This document shows, in pieces, positions 13,373-25,048 of a DNA stretch of 64,000 nt. The notes under the pieces are model-generated. The model saw nothing but the letters and a program-made list of their open reading frames with translations, ran no database searches and was not told the origin of the DNA. The first letter of the stretch is position 1. Each line of letters begins with the position of its first letter. The stretch covers positions 1,354,058 to 1,418,057 of the forward strand of contig VYZB01000119.1 of the NCBI GenBank assembly GCA_013397455.1, written 5' to 3'. A program made the translations under genes and the position numbers. The DNA is from Crotophaga sulcirostris (taxonomy: Eukaryota; Chordata; Aves; Cuculiformes; Crotophagidae).

Positions 13373-14651
13373 CTGTGAAAGTAAAAGGGTGGACTGCAGA
13401 GAATTCTTGAGCTGTACAAATAGAACAACCAGAGATTCACCTCTCTCTCCTGTGCTCACCTGCAGCCCAAGCAGGGGGGTGAGTATAAGAAAGTCTTGCT
13501 CTCAGCCAACATCGCTGCACGCTGCCAACTGACCACCCCTGCCCGGTGCCCAGGAGCAGGTCAGAAGTGCATCCGTGCCCCCTGCACACAGGATATGTGC
13601 TTTCCAACATCCTTGGTCACCGGCTAGAAAGATTTAGTTCAGTAGAGGAAGGTCTCCCCACACAAACCCAGATCTGGAGCATGCTGGAGGTGCAAGCTGC
13701 TGCCTAGCAACACAAGCGCTTTGCAGGGAGGTCAGAGTATGCCCCTGTCCTCCTGCTACAAGAGGTCTCCTATGCCCAGAGAAACACCCTCAGAAGGATG
13801 TGATCTTTAGTAGTTTCTTGGAAAGCCATCCTGCACATCACCAGTTACAATCCCTGCTTAACCATGGACTTGCCAGACCCTGAAGAGCACTGCTCGTGCC
13901 TTGGTGAACTGCCAGAAGTCTTCGCTTCTCACATTCACTGCGCGTGCATTATACTCCACTGGCTTATGGAGCCCAAAACCCCAAATCCCATCCTGTCCCT
14001 CCACCTCCTCCTCAGCCACTTGTCTATTTCAAAGCAAGAACTTCACTCACTGTCAGACAGCTTCCTCCCCAGACTTACCTCCTGCCTTGGCAAAGCTTTT
14101 CAGCCACCATGTCCTCAAAGCTGGCTCACTCCTACCTCCAAAGGGAAGCAAGGCAGGCAGTCACCTGCTCCTACAGCTGAGGTATCTGACAGACATCAGG
14201 GACCGCCAGGCAGCTGCACAGATTTATCCCTGCTGAGAAATAACCTCGCCGTTCACGCGCCGACAGCAAGCGCTTGGGGCGAGTGCCTCTCTTGGGCGCG
14301 AATGCCAGCACACTCACACGGTGCCCTGGCACCCCAACAGCCCTTCCCACCACCCTTCCCCACTCCTGGGCAGGCAGCAGCTCACCTCACCTTGCACCAA
14401 GCTCTAACAAATCTCTGAAAAACCTCAAAACTACCTGCACCCTGATGGCAATATCCTAACAGCTACAAACACCACACACACGCTAAAAATAGGAATTTTT
14501 TTTTTTAAAGGATCAGGATAAAAACCAGAGAGTATAAACACTGCAGAGGAGCACGAGAAAGTACCAGTTCCTGCCAGGATGGGTTTTTCCTGCCGAAGTT
14601 GGGCTGCGAACCCAACAGGAGCAGAGGCTGCCCAGAGCACACAGACCTTAC
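13373..14651. other. GC-rising flank of the CpG island
   Basis: No recognisable gene. The largest ORF is 184 codons on the plus strand (13864-14418), rich in Pro, Ser, Leu and His with no domain I can name; it looks like readthrough of GC-rich, CpG-poor sequence. A T-run lies near 14499-14507. Confidence 0.4.
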
Positions 14652-14760
14652 CATAACTTCGGGAAACTGCAGCCTACAGCGTTTTTCCGCCAGAAACTTT
14701 AGATTCTTCGAATCTCAGCAGCGCCGGCAAGGCAGGCACAGGTTACGGAAACCAGCGGCC
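14652..14760 (-). other. candidate first exon ending in a start codon
   Basis: On the minus strand an ATG at 14652-14654 is directly followed by the donor GTAAGG, so the start codon would be the last codon of the exon. Upstream in the same frame there is a TGA about 63 bases away and no other ATG, consistent with a 5' untranslated leader. The segment lies at the edge of the CpG island, as expected for a CpG promoter transcribed leftwards. The 5' end given is arbitrary because I cannot see a transcription start site. Joining to 13267-13372 or directly to 3554-3654 keeps the frame open. Confidence 0.28.
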
Positions 14761-15127
14761 TCAGCCAAGTGCCGGAGCGCGGCTTCGCGCCCGCCCGCAC
14801 GGTCCCAGCGGACCCGGAGCGAACCCGCAGGAGCCGCGCGGCCCCGGGAGGCGGCTCAGCCCCGCGCCCCGAGCCGCGAACGCACCCGCACCTTTCCAGC
14901 GGGCTCCTCCAAGCCGCGACAGCCCCGGCGAGCGGCTCCGCGCGGGTTTTCATTTCAAACCCCCGGCGGGGACGCTTTGCCCGGGAAGCCCCACGCGGCT
15001 CGGGAGCCCCGGTACCGCTGCCCGGGCTCCGCGGGGCCAAGGCTGGAGCGGGGCGGGGGGTGTCCCTGCCGGCACCCCCGGGAGCGCCGCGGGTCCCCGC
15101 TCCCCACGCGTGCCCCGGGGCTGCGGG

Positions 15128-15743
15128 NNNNNNNNNNNNNNNNNNNNNNNNNNNNNNNNNNNNNNNNNNNNNNNNNNNNNNNNNNNNNNNNNNNNNNNNN
15201 NNNNNNNNNNNNNNNNNNNNNNNNNNNNNNNNNNNNNNNNNNNNNNNNNNNNNNNNNNNNNNNNNNNNNNNNNNNNNNNNNNNNNNNNNNNNNNNNNNNN
15301 NNNNNNNNNNNNNNNNNNNNNNNNNNNNNNNNNNNNNNNNNNNNNNNNNNNNNNNNNNNNNNNNNNNNNNNNNNNNNNNNNNNNNNNNNNNNNNNNNNNN
15401 NNNNNNNNNNNNNNNNNNNNNNNNNNNNNNNNNNNNNNNNNNNNNNNNNNNNNNNNNNNNNNNNNNNNNNNNNNNNNNNNNNNNNNNNNNNNNNNNNNNN
15501 NNNNNNNNNNNNNNNNNNNNNNNNNNNNNNNNNNNNNNNNNNNNNNNNNNNNNNNNNNNNNNNNNNNNNNNNNNNNNNNNNNNNNNNNNNNNNNNNNNNN
15601 NNNNNNNNNNNNNNNNNNNNNNNNNNNNNNNNNNNNNNNNNNNNNNNNNNNNNNNNNNNNNNNNNNNNNNNNNNNNNNNNNNNNNNNNNNNNNNNNNNNN
15701 NNNNNNNNNNNNNNNNNNNNNNNNNNNNNNNNNNNNNNNNNNN
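15128..15743. other. assembly gap (run of N)
   Basis: 616 undetermined bases inside the CpG island. The flanks are extremely GC-rich and the right flank is a tandem repeat, so the gap is probably a sequencing drop-out over GC-rich repeats. The long ORFs that appear to run through it on both strands are artefacts of reading N as open codons. Confidence 0.98.
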
Positions 15744-15851
15744 GCCCCACACGCTCTGCCCTGGCCCCGCACCCGCTGCCCCGGCCCCGCACCCTCGGCC
15801 CCGCACGCTCTGCCCCGGCCCCGCACGCTCGGCCCCGCACGCGCTGGCCAA
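15744..15851. repeat. GC-rich minisatellite, 20- and 14-base units
   Basis: Units beginning GCCCC(G/A)CAC follow each other head to tail: 20-base units start at 15744, 15764, 15798 and 15832, and shortened 14-base units start at 15784 and 15818. The first unit touches the gap, so the array very probably continues into it. The array explains the Arg-Gly-rich and Pro-rich ORFs in this area. Confidence 0.9.
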
Positions 15852-15970
15852 GCCCTAATGCCCCGTAAAGCCCAGGCGGGAAGGGTCCCTGGGGCCGCAC
15901 GTGAGCCTGGCGGCGGCAGAGAGGACGGGAGAGAAAGGCCCCGAGGGCAGAGGGGGTGTCGGCGGGGTGT

Positions 15971-15985
15971 GGGGGGGGGGGGGGG
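15971..15985. repeat. poly-G run (G15)
   Basis: Fifteen consecutive G follow a GGGG-containing stretch. It could form G-quadruplex DNA and is a likely source of length error in the assembly. A C9 run (16071-16079) lies about 85 bases further right. Confidence 0.9.
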
Positions 15986-16082
15986 AACCTGCCCACCCGG
16001 TCCTGCAAGGCTCAGGTGGAAGAGGCTGCATGGAAAGCAGCGGGGCCAGCAGGGCGAGGGAGGGGATTCTCCCCCCCCCGCT

Positions 16083-16590
16083 CCGGTCTCGTGAGAGCCC
16101 CCCTGGAGCCCTGTGTCCAGCTCTGGAACCCCCAACACAAGAGGGAGACGGAACTGTTGGCGCGGGGCCAGAGGAGGGGGCGAAGGTGGCCCGAGGGCTG
16201 GAGCCCCTCTGCTGTGAGAGAGCTGGCGCTGTTCAGCCTGGAGAAGGCTGTGGGGAGACCTTAGAGCAGCCTCCCAGTACTGAAGGGGGCTCCTGGAAAG
16301 CTGGGGAGGGACTTTTTCCAAGGGCTGGTAGTGACAGGACGAGGGGGAATGGCTTGAAGTTGGAAGGGGGAAGATTTAGATTAGACATTGGGAAGAAATT
16401 GTTCACACTGAGTGTGGTGAGGCCCTGGCACAGGTTGCCCAGGGAAGCTGTGGCTGCCCCCTCCCTGGAGGTGCTCAAGGCCAGGCTGGATGGGGCCTGG
16501 AGCAGCCTGGGCTGGTGGGAGGGGTCCCTGCCCGTGGTAGGGGGTGGGACTGGATGGGCTTTGAGGTCCCTTCCTTCTAGGATTCTATGA
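16083..16590 (+). mobile_element. CR1 LINE, 3' fragment (5'-truncated)
   Basis: The sequence closely follows the 3' end of avian CR1 retrotransposons. It runs from the CTGGAGCCCTGTGTCCAGCT region through the GTTCAGCCTGGAGAAGG and GATTTAGATTAGACATTGGG segments to the terminal GATTCTATGA. The 3' end of CR1 normally carries short ATTCTATGA-type repeats; one copy is present. Much of the plus-strand ORF at 15901-16590 is CR1: it contains the C-terminal end of the CR1 ORF2 protein, with recognisable FRLDIGKK, WHRLPREAV and PSLEVLKARLDG motifs. The N-terminal part of that ORF is unrelated GC-rich island sequence. Reverse transcriptase and endonuclease domains are absent, so the copy is dead. Small deletions occur after the CCCCTCTGCTGTGAG segment. 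It is inserted at the right edge of the CpG island. Confidence 0.95.
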
Positions 16591-17089
16591 AAGAGCCTGT
16601 GCGGGGCCAGGGGAGCACACAGATGCTCCCCCCGGACACAGCCCCAGCGCCGGTGCCCCTGCCCACCCCTCTGCAGTGCCCAGGTGCTGCCCGGGCCCCT
16701 GCTGCCAGCACCGCTCCCAGCAGCTGCATCTCAGCAGAGAGAGGTGCCGCTCATCCCAGCAGCTACAGCATCTGCACTAAACTGGGAGAAGCCATTTGCA
16801 AACCCACTGCACATTTTTGTACCTTCATTAGCACCAATTTAACCAGACTGCCTTCAACCAGACCAGGTTAACTTTCTTTTCCCTAACTCAGTAACTCTTC
16901 TCATGCCCTGTCTGGCTGCATTTCTGCTTCTGACAAGGCACATCCATGCTTTCTACAGCTCAGCAGTGTTATTTTTAGTTTCCCTGTGCTGTTTTTTTAT
17001 TCGCTTTTAAATATCTTAGAATAGTTCCACACAGAATATAATCTACTTCTGCATTTTGCTTAGATTCATAGGAGGGCATCATTTTGCAG

Positions 17090-17147
17090 CTGTGATACAG
17101 GCAGAAAAATCATGGGCCAGATTTCTGCAAGTGCACTTCACGCTCAG
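17090..17147 (+). other. exon-like 58-base segment, plus strand (weak)
   Basis: A CATTTTGCAG acceptor and a consensus CTCAG/GTAAGTG donor enclose 58 bases that are open in two frames. It could be a downstream exon of a rightward transcript from the CpG island about 1 kb away. No protein similarity is recognised. Confidence 0.18.
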
Positions 17148-19570
17148 GTAAGTGACATGACTTCACTGTGCCACTGCTGGGACCGACTGGTGCTGTGTCA
17201 CCGGGTGTGCGATGGTCCCTCCTGCGTGTGTCCCCCATGAGGCTGCAGACACTGAACAACGCAACAGTGAGAAGCTGATAACCTAAACATGCAAGCAGCA
17301 TCCAGCCAGTAACAGGGAAACATCCTCCGTGGAGAAGTCAGAGAAGTCAGCATCCCCTCAGCATCCTTTCCCCAAGCCAGGGCAGCTGAGAAGAGCAGGT
17401 CCTTGCACACAGCCCACCTCAGCTATGCAGCTGTGTCAGCATCTTTGTGATTATTGATGTCAAAGCCAAGAAAACACTCAGCTCTGCTTTCAGATGAAGA
17501 GCTGACGATTAGACACACTGTCTTGTTACCTATAAACAAAGCAAATCTGAACTAGATGTCATACAGGGACACCACAAGTAGCAGCAATTTTATGCATTTC
17601 TCTGAGCATAATCACCCTTTAAAGCCTCTTTTGACTTGACGAGGTGGTGGGGATGAACAGCGTACGGCCACTTGATGAACAACGTGAGGCCAAGAACAAC
17701 CAAACACGATAACTTTTCCCAGTCCCAGCCATGGGGAGGGCTCAGGCACACACAAGGCATTCTTACATACAGTAAATAAGCAAAACTATTATAGTGCAGG
17801 AATGTGACAAAAATCAATAAACTAGCCCATTTTTACTGCCTGTATGAATCTTTCAACTAATTAGAAAGAGTTAATACGTCACCAGGAGACCTTGCCTCTC
17901 CATGTGACATAGACTTCTTCACCAAGATGCTAATACCTTTGCTGCAATTTATAACCTCTGACACTTCAGCTACTCTTTCATTTCTTCTGGCATGATTACA
18001 GTGTAAAAGTGCTATTTTTTAAATTATTTATCAAGTCACTTACTAAAGTCACATCTTAGGTGAATTAAAAGATTAAAAGCCTAGAAATAAAACATCCTTT
18101 GGACTTTGAAATATACAGTTAGAGGAAGCCATATTTAATGATACTTTGGATTTATATTTGAACTTTAAATGAATAGATAAAGCAGTATCGTTAAATATTC
18201 TTCAGCATTTTATAATAAGTCAAAAATAATTCTTATGCTACACTATATGAATGTATACATTATTCATGAGGGGAATATACCGCTGACTTTTTTTAAAAAA
18301 TATAATTTAGTTTCCCTTATTCTGATCTCATCTCAGTCCACTGTGGAAAATAATCCATTTTACAGACAAGAGCAATATGATACACAGCTGTCAGTCCATA
18401 GGTAGGCTCAGTAGGAACAAAAAGAGAAATGTGGTACTAATACAGTTGAATACAGACCAGAAGAGATCAGTCTTCAGAGGAACTGTAGGAACAGCCTGCC
18501 ACGCAACAAGCCTCACACCAGTTCCTGCTGTACCACTTATCAAGTAATGAGTCCTGGTTTGGCCTTTGTTTCTGATTGTTTTGTTTTGCTTTGTTATATG
18601 CAATAAAGCAGGCTGGGGGCCCCACCTAAGAAATCCCATGTGCGCTGTGTGTCGTAGAAGCACACAGAAAGAACAGGGAATAAATGTAGTTGACACCGAT
18701 AAAAATGGGAGAGAAATTATTCAGTCATAACTGTACATACTAGGAAGGGATGCCCAAAGAGACTAATGAACTCGAGCAATGTCAAACAGTGAGTCTGTGA
18801 AGAGCCAGAAACTGAATGCATCACCTCAAATCCCATTTAGTTCTCCAGTCCTTGATTTGTTAAATGTCTCAATTCTTTATGCTAACCAAGTTATTCCATG
18901 ATGTGGTACTCTAGTGTTTTAATCCACTGCCAGAGAACGCAGTGAAAAAGACTTTTCCACTGACTTCAGTTAGCTTTGGAAGGGTCCCCAGGTACACTTT
19001 CTTCATCAATTCTAATCAATCTACGCGTGGACTCACCCACATCCATTACAATTAGATTGTGGCCAAACATCCTCTTCTGACTGCCACCAGCAGAGGTTGT
19101 CCTCCCAGCTGCTCTCTTCTCGCCTGCCAAGGATCGATGGATCTGCCAGCTGAGTGCCTTGCACTCTGTCCTGCTTCAGTCAAATAAGATAGGATTGTTT
19201 TGACTTTAAATAACAGAAACTAAAGAGCTCCAACCTGAGCAGCTTGCTTGGCAGAGCGGGAGTACAAAATGAGCAGCCTCCAGCAGGAAGAGGGTAATTT
19301 GAGGGGCATAAATTGCCCTAATAAACACAGCTAGTTCCAGAAGGGGCCATCATCCATGGTTGTGATCAGAAGACCCCAGTCTTGTCATGAACCTCTGCTT
19401 CTGAATCTACACAGTTCTCAAATCTTTCTTACCTGAACGGGAAGATGACAGGATGAGAGAATTTACAGCTGTGTAAAGTCCCATTTATTGACTTTATGTC
19501 CAGTCTTTTGTAAATAGCAGCACAGATTCAGGTCTGATCTTTGGGAAGGATGGCCACAGGTGGAAACCAT

Positions 19571-19582
19571 GTGTGTGTGTGT
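19571..19582. repeat. short (GT)6 microsatellite
   Basis: Six GT units in otherwise non-repetitive sequence. Confidence 0.85.
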
Positions 19583-22500
19583 ATGCTCCTTCTCAGGAGA
19601 GACATTGTGGTGACCACTATAAACCAGAAGAAATAAGGCTGAAAGCTAAGTCACTCTCTCCAAAAACCATCATCAATGCTTCCCAGCAATTAATTTCAGC
19701 AGACAGTGATGCAAAGCTGGCAGATAACCCCATTGTAGCCAAGTGCATGCATCTAGCCTCCCTTAAGACCAGGTGACAATGATAGACCTGCAGATGCCGC
19801 AGAGCATCACCCACCCCCATGATGCATCCACCACCTCCAGCCCCACCGCATCCTGCTGCCCCGGACCCTGCACTCTCCATGGGCTGCTGTGCCAGAAGCA
19901 CCCACATTGCTGGAGCAGAGAGAGCCAGAAGCACTGATCCACAAGGATGTGAGATGCTGATGCTGCAACAGCAGAGCACGGAAGAGAGCTCATCGCAGAG
20001 AGACTTGGCAGGGCTGCATTTACATGGGACAAAAGCCAGAGCAAAGAGAGCCTGTTGTGAAAGGAATGAGGAGGACATTCGAGGCTGGATAAGACCGGAT
20101 GAAGGATTAGCTTCAGGAAGGAATAAACTGACAAGGAGAGAATCCTGCCTGGCTGGTAGCAGCCATGATTCTGATCACCGCTTGTCAGGAGATAAACACA
20201 GAGCTGCATAGTAACGTATTTCCAATTTGGCTCTGCAAAGAGGGATTTTTAATAGGGTGTCAATTCCCTTCAGTTGGAGGGACTTGCACAATAATGTCAC
20301 TGCTGTTGACTGAAGTTGCACACAGACAGTATAAAGCAGCAGTAAATGCCAAGATTTCAAAAATCATTTTGCATCTGACATTCTCCTGCGTTACTTCAAG
20401 TGAAAGATAAATGCACTATCTTCCAGCCAGTAATCTTATTTGATACCAACAACATACACAAGCAGTTAAGTTTGGAATAGGGTAACTTTCTCACTTTTAT
20501 GCTTGAAAGCTGAAGAAAAAATTATTAAGCATTTTGCATGTGCAGAGTGTAAGAGGAGTGACTGCTCTGCATAGGTATATGGAGTGTAAAATAAGAATTC
20601 CCTTCTCCAAAGAGTAATACAAGACGTTTACAGCAGAGGTAACATTTTCATGCAGTAGGCATTGTATTTTTATAAAAGCGTAAAAAGATTCAGCATATTG
20701 ACTATTTAACTGTCTCTCTTGACTGGCCAAAAGCAGAAACAGAAGCACCGTTCGGGGTTAATTAAAATCAGACACAAAACCTAACTTTGCCTTAATCCAG
20801 CAAACAGCCATGCAGCTTGTTAGGGAAACTGCTCATACAGAGAGCTTTTTTTTCATGCACAGTTTGTGGAGCAGGAATGTAAAATCCACTAACAGATAGT
20901 AGAATTATGCTTCCATTTCCCATTGGGAATTTCTCAGACAAGACTAAGACAAATGGTGCCTTTGGCTGTTTAATTCATTTTTTGGTGGGAGAACCAATAA
21001 TCAGCTAGAAAAATGCAAGGCGGGAGAGAAAGAAGTAAAAATAATTAGCACACACAAACTCTCATATTGGTAATTTCTGTCCCCTGAATAGGACGTAGCT
21101 ACACTAACAATTGATTTAGAAGTCCTGAGATCTCTGGTGAGCATCAACAACATCCTAAAGCAGATCAGCCCCTAATAATAAAAAAGTCCTCTACTAGTCC
21201 CTCATTTCTCGTCCTTTCATCCCCATTCAGTTGTGCTGTAACTACCAGCAAAATTGTGGTTGGCAGAGGCACAGAGACAAAAGATTAAATGCAAGTTGTG
21301 CTTCTTCTAACCTCTTGGGGGATTTAGAGAAGCAAATCAATGTTGGATTCAGTTGTATTCCACAGATCATTTTTGTTTGGCAGTATCTAATCGTAATTGC
21401 AGAAATCCCACTGCAATACAGACTTTGGCAAACTCATCTTAGAACAGCCCATTTGGTGCAAACTTAGATTATATTTTAACTTCAATGATAAGAAATTACT
21501 GAGAAGATTACAAGCACAGTTAGTTTTAGATGCCACAAGCTGAGGAAAAAGAGGTAAGTTACCTAAAATGATCTCATCATATTTTGTAACTTTCTCTCAT
21601 AAAATGCAAATTTCTGCAAGTGGATGGTTTGGAAAAGCCTAGTTTAAAAAGTAAAAGGAAATAAAACCTGGAAATCAACAAATACTGATGTTGATCTTCT
21701 ATGTTTTTGTGTTACATATTTATTTTCCCCTCTCCATTTTTTGCTGGTGCTTCTGGAAAAGAAGCATTTAATACAGTATTTTCTTCTTTTTGTTTGTAGC
21801 AAAAAACAGACATTTTAAATGCAGTTGTAAAAATCGTTCTATTTTGCATTTCTGTTCTGCTCAGATTATCATTTCAGGCCACAGAGTAGAGTAAATCGTA
21901 ACAATGAAGAGAAGGGTACAACAAATGGTGTGAAACTCTGGACCAATGGCAAAAAAATGCAAATTACTTTTCTGGACAGAGGTAGCTTATATTTAGCTGA
22001 ATAATGGATTCTGCAGGTTAGCCAGCAAAAGGAAAATAAAAATGTTGTTTCAGATGAAAATGAAATGGAGTTTCAGAGCAGGGGAGAAATGTGGTAAAAG
22101 TAATAATAAACAACTTTAAGTGTTGTTTATATCCTTGTTCACAGATAGATAAATCATTTATTCAACCTACACACCTGGATCATATTGTAAACAAGAGTCT
22201 CTTTTTCAAGTTGATCAGCACCGTTACTAAAATGTAAAGTTCAAGGTTAAATTCTAGAGCCTCATTCTTTTGCTTCCTGAAGAGACACCCGAGCTTCAAC
22301 TGAAGCAGAATGAGCAGGCTAGCCTGACGTGCAGAAAAGGAGAATTTCTCTTCTCACTTATGCTCACACAAGGGTTCTCCCTGGCTCTGCACACTCACGT
22401 GCTGCAGTCGCTGATGGACCTGCCAGAGAGTGCAGAAAGAGCCAAGTGTGTTAAATGACCCGCGCTGCGTGGCTGCAGCGGCACAGCTCCCGGCTAGGGT

Positions 22501-22974
22501 AGCTCACGCCAGGCTCCAGGTGGGGAGGGTTGGAGAGGGGAGCTACAGGACTCTGGCTTGGCTTCTCTGAGGCCAGAGGCTCATGTGCCAAGACCCTTTC
22601 TCAAGTCCTCACTTCACCTCGAGGACAAAGGTAGGTATAAAGATCCTCTAGCTTTCATGCAACATAGCATTTGGTTCCTTCATTTTTTTTTGAGGTGTGC
22701 ATACATAAAATACATTGGGCAAGAAAAATGTACTCCTCCACACTAACACACCTGCACATCCACCCGTTCCCCTGGCAGGCTGCTCCAGCATGACCTGTTT
22801 GAGTAGTCCTCCAGTTTATCACATCAGTAATTCAATTCTGATATCACCATTTCAAGGTCTCTTTAAGCATTAGTGACCATATCCTATGAATGAGATGAGA
22901 GGAAAAAAGTAGTCAAACACATTGGCAGCTGTCAGCAATGCAAAGGTATGCTAAAATATTTTTTCCAGCCTTAC

Positions 22975-23080
22975 CTGTTTTAAAGCCTGGTAATAAACAC
23001 TTTTCAGGACATTTGCTTTCAGGCTTTGTCAACCTCTGTCCATGAATTCTGAGGCACTGAATTCCTCTTTTCTAATACAT
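22975..23080 (-). other. exon-like 106-base segment, probably untranslated or terminal
   Basis: On the minus strand the acceptor is very strong (TGTTTCTCTTTGCAG) and the donor good (AAACAG then GTAAGG). All three frames contain stops. With one carried base from the 25049-25117 segment it reads about 20 codons before TGA. It therefore fits a 3' end of a short ORF or a non-coding exon. It lies in the same orientation as the two exon-like segments at 25 kb. Confidence 0.25.
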
Positions 23081-25048
23081 CTGCAAAGAGAAACATTTAT
23101 GAAAATAAAGGGGTATGATTTAATTTCAGATTCAAAGACTAAACACTGTCTTTAGATACAGTATTTGGGGTTTTTTTTCACTATGCCTAAGCCAGTCCTG
23201 CCCTCCAAGCTGTCAGTTAGTTCATTTCCTCAAAAGCAATGAGTGTTATCAAAGATGAAAAACCAAAACAAGCCAGTGGAACTGGAGCTAACAGCTTTGA
23301 AAACACCTTTGATTGCCAATGCTTTTGGCTTGTGATAATACGGTAACATTCTAAAATTGGCTTGAATTTTTGTAAGAAGCTGTTTAGTGTATTTCAGACT
23401 TCAAGGTTTCTTACCTACATAAAAATTCTTGTAAAAATTACTCGGAAATATCAAGTGCATTAGATTTATACCCTGTCTTAAAGGAAAGAGAATGTGCATG
23501 CTGAAACTATTTGCTTAATTTCTATTTTGAGTATTAATATTCCTTGGCAGAAAACAGGTGGAAGACACAGTTATCATAGTTACGTCTGATCTAAACAGGC
23601 ACATACTGGCTGTACTTTCTAGCCTTCACCTCCACCAAATCTCCAAGCTTCCATCAAACTGCTTAGGGCCAGAGGCACCTCTGGTACTTCCAAAATAAAG
23701 AAGTCACTATTTGGGAATCAATTTGCAGCACCAGTCACTGAGCAGAGCAGGCATGTTTGTTGTCTTGGAATTTAAATTGAGAGGGCGCATCAGAGACAGC
23801 CTTAGCTCAAGTAGTAGAATCACAGCATTGGCTTAAAGCACTTCATAAGAGTCAAAGAAACACCCTTTGCAGCATCAACCCTACAGTCTGAAACCTTCTG
23901 AGAGGGGGACATGTCCCAAGACTCAAGGAAAAGGCAGGGGTTGGGAAACAGGGAGCTCTTTGCTGAGCTAGGGAACAGCATGAAGAGGACTCAAAGCAGC
24001 TGTGTGAAATGGTGGGGTGATGGGGACATGATAAAAACAACTGAAAAGTGGAGCACAGAGTGCAACCTGGTGGAGCACCCTGGTCAGAGTCTTTTATGAC
24101 CACAAGAGGAAGACAGGAAATAGGTATAAAATTGGGTAAAAATCATGGGTTTGGGTAGGATTCTGGTGATTAGCATGTCTGGGATCCCCACAGAGGCTGT
24201 TCAGTAAAAGCCCTCAGGTTGCAGAAGCTGCTCAAACACTTCATCCCATGCAACAAACGCAACGACACCTCTCTAGAGGGATGATGACAGACTTGGTCAA
24301 ACCCTGAACTTTGCAAACACCTAGGGAAACACAGAAAATGTGTCTGGGGACAGACGGGAACAGGGGCAGGAAAAGGGTAACAGGAAACACCATCATTTCA
24401 CTAGAGATGCTTTGAGGAAGACTCAGTTTAAAGATTACTGCAACAATTCATTCAAGAGCAACAGTCTGACTTGAAAGCTACAAACCACTGATTGACAGCT
24501 TTCTGAAGTACATTTCAGGTCCAGTTCCCTTCATAAATCCTTGTGTTAAATCCCTAGGCTCAGTGCTTCGGAATGGCAATGCTTTGCCTATTGAGGACAC
24601 CCTGGAGGTTGCTGTCATTTCCCCATTCTTGAGAGATGGACTAAGACATTGCCATGGTCTCTGCAGGGATCTGAGATCACTGGATCTTGTCCTCCCTGGA
24701 GTAATCAGAACCAGTGGAAATACCAGAAATAACACTTTCTACAGTGAAAAGGGAAGGCAAGCCATTCATCTGCCTTATTGTCACCACAAATCTGGTGCTA
24801 CTCAGATAGCAGAAGTAATCCACAAAGGGTGATGAACGCAATACATGATGTTCTCAAAAGTTATCAGATCAGGGTTTCTTAAAAAATAAAAATTGTAGAG
24901 CAAGAATCAACATTCAAGGGCAGTCAATCAGATGTCTGAATTATGTCCTGCCTTTGAAATACACAGTGGATAACAGTTTTTAAATGGTTCCTGTAAAAGC
25001 TGCTATGTGTACTGTACCTTGACATTAAGTCCACAGTAAAGTACTTAC
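23081..25048. other. non-coding stretch between minus-strand exon-like segments
   Basis: No recognisable gene or repeat family. The overlapping ORFs at 23852-24103 and 24478-24832 are open on both strands but have no family resemblance or good splice sites. If the exon chain here is real, this is an intron. Confidence 0.4.

Larger units (their letters stand above)
14710..16080. promoter_or_regulatory. CpG island, probable promoter
   Basis: The sequence changes abruptly from AT-rich to very GC-rich and CpG-dense at about 14710, and the CpG density continues on the far side of the assembly gap. A GGGGCGGGG Sp1-type box lies at 15050-15058. There is no TATA box, typical of CpG promoters. This is the only such island in the window. 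It could drive the minus-strand exon model to the left, a rightward transcript, or both. The missing sequence in the gap prevents placing a start site. Confidence 0.75.
16591..22974. other. gene-poor stretch right of the CpG island
   Basis: I find no recognisable gene. It contains a weak plus-strand exon look-alike at 17090-17147, a short duplicated agaagtcag near 17335-17352, AT-rich sequence at 18000-18320, a short GT repeat at 19571-19582 and overlapping ORFs up to about 150 codons (19617-20209) on both strands that resemble no family. The 20920-21060 block has several ATTA-type motifs and no repeats. Confidence 0.4.

Noticed and set aside
13864..14418. 184-codon Pro/Ser/Leu-rich plus-strand ORF
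   Set aside because: Shares the region with other open frames in GC-rich flanking sequence, shows no domain, and has the composition expected from pyrimidine-rich DNA.
14599..16321. Very long ORFs (250-540 codons) on both strands
   Set aside because: They run through the N gap, where unknown codons are counted as open, and through the GC-rich minisatellite. They are not evidence of protein.
19617..20211. Overlapping ORFs of 130-153 codons on both strands
   Set aside because: They are mutually overlapping, lack motifs and have no convincing splice sites; at most one could be real and none looks like a known protein.
21530..21554. Possible 24-base microexon starting with ATG before GTAAGT
   Set aside because: Too short to judge; the acceptor TTAGTTTTAG is weak and no partner exons were seen.
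22558..22631. Possible plus-strand exon before a GTAGGT donor
   Set aside because: The donor is acceptable but the acceptor side has only a weak CTTCTCTGAG; no partner exons in phase.
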